A stretch of DNA of 64,000 nt from an uncultured Anaerolineae bacterium (GTDB lineage: Bacteria > Chloroflexota > Anaerolineae > Promineifilales > Promineifilaceae): positions 1-64,000 of the forward strand of contig CALEAD010000067.1 of assembly GCA_937943625.1 (NCBI GenBank), written 5' to 3'. The notes under the pieces are model-generated. The model was not told the DNA's origin, ran no database searches, and was given only the letters and a program-made list of their open reading frames with translations. This document shows positions 62,104-64,000 of this stretch, piece after piece (the stretch's first letter is position 1; every line of letters begins with the position of its first letter). A program made the position numbers and the translations under genes.

Positions 62104-63498
62104 TCATGGCCCTTCTTTGACAAGCAGTAGCACATAGGATGCGGCCTCCCCCGTAGCTTCGTATACCAGCAGAGAGTATAATCCGGTGGCGTCCAGAACA
62201 ATGGTTGCAGATTCCTGTTCGCCATCCTGGCCGTCGTCTACCCTGTCTAGCTCGCTTCCGTCTGCATCAAACAGCACCAAAACCAGATCGGCATTGCCCT
62301 CAGGCACGAGTAGAATACTTACTTTGTTTGCGAATGCCCCCTGGAAATGCCAGAAATGGCGGTGCTGTGCAGGGAGCTCATCTCTCTGCGAGTTGCCAAA
62401 GATGAGGATGCCGCCAATGACCAGTGCGGCGGCGGCGTTGTCTTGTAGCAGCAAGGCGTAATTGGTAGGGTTGTTGGGCGCCCGTAGCAGGAAGCGATAT
62501 GTCCCCCCGCTGTTGGCTTCATAGCGAAGCGTGCCCACCTGACCGGCAACGGCCGTACCGCTGGTCACCGGCTCCACCCCGGTGGCAGAGAAGAGGGTTA
62601 GCGTCAGGTCCTCGCGAATGGAAGCGACGTAGAGGGTGATCACGTCACCGGCCGTTAGCGCCAGCTCCCAACTGTGGCTCTCGCCGCGCGCCAGACTTTC
62701 AATTGCCAATACCTGTGGTTCTAGAAGTCCCATTTTTACGGCCGTATCGTCATTGCCGCCGTTGCCTGTGGGCAAGGGGGGCGGCGTGCCAGGTGGTTCA
62801 TTGCCATTTTCGCGCGTGGGCGATGGAGTTGGTGTGATGTTTGTGGGCGTGAGGGATGGCGTTGGGGTGGCAACAACAGGCGTCCAGGTAGGCAGTTCTG
62901 GTGTGGGTGAGGGGAAGATAGGGGCGGGGGTGGGGATGAATACGGCCGTTGGCTCACTACCCCCCGGCAATGCCGATGGGTCACTGGGCAGCGTGACTAT
63001 GCCGGCAATCACCTCTGGCAAGGGCGTTAGCGTGGCGCGTGTGATGGGGCTGGGGGCAAGAATCTGTGTTAGCTCCAGGTAATATACCTCCTGAGGCACA
63101 ACCTCCGCACCGCAGCCCACTTCCCCTTCCCAATAGCGCCAGCGCCCCTGCACGGTGATAGTCAGGCCAGTAGCTGCCACCTCGCTGACCTGCGCAAACC
63201 CTTGCACATAAGCCAGGTAGCCCTCTGCTACCAACCCCCAACTGATTGGTGCCGGGTGAGGATCAGCGGCGCAAACCAGGCGTGGCTGCGGCTGAAACTG
63301 CCCCGTCAGTTGCAGCAGCTGGCCGAGATATTGGTCAGGGTCAGCTGCCAATGCGCCAATGGTGATAGGCTGTGCCAGTGCCGAGACGATCAGTGGCGTT
63401 GTGGTTATAGGAGTCGGCGTTGGCTCCATGCTGGCGCGGCACCCTGCCAGAAACAAAAGAAGCAGTAAAATGGGTAGGTATTTTCTGGCGGTTATCAT
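62104..63498 (-). CDS. Lipoprotein with PPC-like domains
   Basis: A 464-residue secreted lipoprotein. The signal YLPILLLLLFLAGC puts the lipobox Cys near 20. Residues 30-150 look like an OB-type domain (DPDQYLGQLLQLTGQF, LTITVQGRWRYWEGEVGCG). A Pro/Thr tether at 195-250 is rich in PTPSPT. The last 200 residues hold two bacterial pre-peptidase C-terminal-like beta domains (RGESHSWELALTAGDVITLY; a second ending SLLVYEATGEAASYVLLL). It is probably a surface binding protein. ATG 63498 is the only start with a signal peptide; a longer frame to 63801 is not credible. Confidence 0.8.
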   Translation of the reverse strand: MITARKYLPILLLLLFLAGCRASMEPTPTPITTTPLIVSALAQPITIGALAADPDQYLGQLLQLTGQFQPQPRLVCAADPHPAPISWGLVAEGYLAYVQGFAQVSEVAATGLTITVQGRWRYWEGEVGCGAEVVPQEVYYLELTQILAPSPITRATLTPLPEVIAGIVTLPSDPSALPGGSEPTAVFIPTPAPIFPSPTPELPTWTPVVATPTPSLTPTNITPTPSPTRENGNEPPGTPPPLPTGNGGNDDTAVKMGLLEPQVLAIESLARGESHSWELALTAGDVITLYVASIREDLTLTLFSATGVEPVTSGTAVAGQVGTLRYEANSGGTYRFLLRAPNNPTNYALLLQDNAAAALVIGGILIFGNSQRDELPAQHRHFWHFQGAFANKVSILLVPEGNADLVLVLFDADGSELDRVDDGQDGEQESATIVLDATGLYSLLVYEATGEAASYVLLLVKEGP

Positions 63499-63544
63499 TG
63501 CTTGCAATGATAGCAGATGGCGCGCGGGTTGCCAGCCTGCCTGT

Positions 63545-64000
63545 GTGTGGCAGCAGAGAGAAGGAGCGACTATCATCAAAGCAGACGATGCCAGTTGGGC
63601 CAACTTTTGTGAAGTCGGGCTGTATGAGCTGACGGCGCACGCGATCCGACGCGGGTTGGCCATTGGCGCAATAGACATGGGGGACATTTGGGGTGTGCAT
63701 CGGCCGTTGTGGCAAAAGCTGCACGCCAGCCAGGATGCAGAGCCACAGGCGCTGTTACAGTTGATTGTGCCGCACACGCAGTTTACCTGGGATGAGGCCA
63801 ATCCAACTTTTTATGTCAGCATCAAACTGCGCGCCATTGATCCAGAGATCTGGCTGGGTGGGGAGTTACGGCCGTTGTCTCAGCTAGACCCCGCATTTGC
63901 CGAACACTGGCAACAGTACCTGCGCAGCAAGCAAGGCAAATGGCCCATGCGCGTGCTACCCCCAGCGCAAAGCGTGGGAAGCGCAGCGGCTGACCTGTGA
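63545..64000 (+). CDS. Unknown protein ending at the window edge
   Basis: About 150 residues, stopping with TGA 63998-64000. It contains ANFCEVGLYELTAHAIRRGL, GDIWGVHRPLWQKLH and FTWDEANPTFYVSIKLRAI. I do not recognise the family. The start is unclear: GTG 63545 is used here, but a strong AAGGAG at 63561-63566 is followed by ATC-ATC (63572-63577), not by ATG, GTG or TTG. The gene diverges from the PPC-like lipoprotein across 46 bp, so they may share control. Confidence 0.55.
   Translation: MWQQREGATIIKADDASWANFCEVGLYELTAHAIRRGLAIGAIDMGDIWGVHRPLWQKLHASQDAEPQALLQLIVPHTQFTWDEANPTFYVSIKLRAIDPEIWLGGELRPLSQLDPAFAEHWQQYLRSKQGKWPMRVLPPAQSVGSAAADL

Noticed and set aside
1-64000. tRNA or rRNA genes
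   Set aside because: I looked for T-loop GTTCGAATCC-type signals and rRNA words and found none that I could support; a covariance search would be decisive.

Overview
The window looks like a chromosomal piece of a Chloroflexota bacterium (Anaerolineae/Caldilineae/'Promineofilum'-like; phylum fairly sure, class not). The reasons are two DUF2298 ('Chlor_Arch_YYY') membrane proteins, a TIGR03663/Agl23-like protein with NHL repeats, a SARP/BTAD-NB-ARC-TPR regulator, PT-rich lipoproteins, a DUF5946 protein and a Herpetosiphon/Chloroflexus-like monocyclic carotenoid gene set. The DNA is GC-rich, with many small operons on both strands. I saw no rRNA, tRNA, CRISPR array or intact insertion sequence.

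Layout. 0-8 kb: the tail of a possible transposase, MoxR ATPase + DUF58, purine nucleoside phosphorylase + Xer recombinase, a broken lipoprotein locus, a duplicated-domain lipoprotein and an M23 peptidase. 8-12.3 kb: a large SARP/STAND regulator, a PNPOx-like protein and folE. 12.5-27.4 kb: a light-response and carotenoid supercluster. crtB faces away from a long co-directional run: a CarH-type B12 photoreceptor, photolyase, crtI, crtO-like ketolase, fused crtYcd cyclase, cruF hydratase, plsY-like acyltransferase, cruG-like glycosyltransferase, crtD-like desaturase, an esterase and a SulP transporter. 27.4-41.4 kb (minus strand): DUF5946 and four very large membrane proteins of the Agl23/GT39/DUF2298 type. 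41.5-50.4 kb: metallophosphoesterase, Crp/Fnr regulator, AlaX-type editing protein, sensor kinase, tsaD, selA and two small unknowns. 50.5-55 kb: a GT39-like protein, an O-antigen-ligase-like protein and a LysM lipoprotein. 55-64 kb: clpC, ribosomal protein S1, hydrolase, HtrA-like protease, atypical NarL-type regulator, PPC-like lipoprotein and an unknown protein.

How the carotenoid cluster should work. The regulator has the Wx9EH and ExDH-type cobalamin signatures of CarH/LitR photoreceptors. The crtB-carH spacer holds two opposed sigma70-like promoters with 11-bp-phased TnnACA elements across the carH promoter. A consistent reading is dark repression and light induction of crtB, photolyase and the carotenoid operon. 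The enzymes predict a monocyclic, 4-keto, 1'-hydroxylated, 3',4'-desaturated carotenoid that is glycosylated and perhaps acylated.

The strongest signals that ordinary genes do not explain are three layers of repeats: (i) a very frequent 10-bp palindrome AACGGCCGTT, inside genes and between them, which leaves Asn-Gly-Arg, Thr-Ala-Val and Arg-Pro-Leu footprints in the proteins; (ii) an about 130-bp dispersed intergenic repeat built from GACCGCn heptads with opposed arms; (iii) low-complexity 'words' (ATTAGCGATTGGC-like and GGTGACAAGGTGAC-like) that fill spacers and also appear in-frame as loop insertions in the giant membrane glycosyltransferases.
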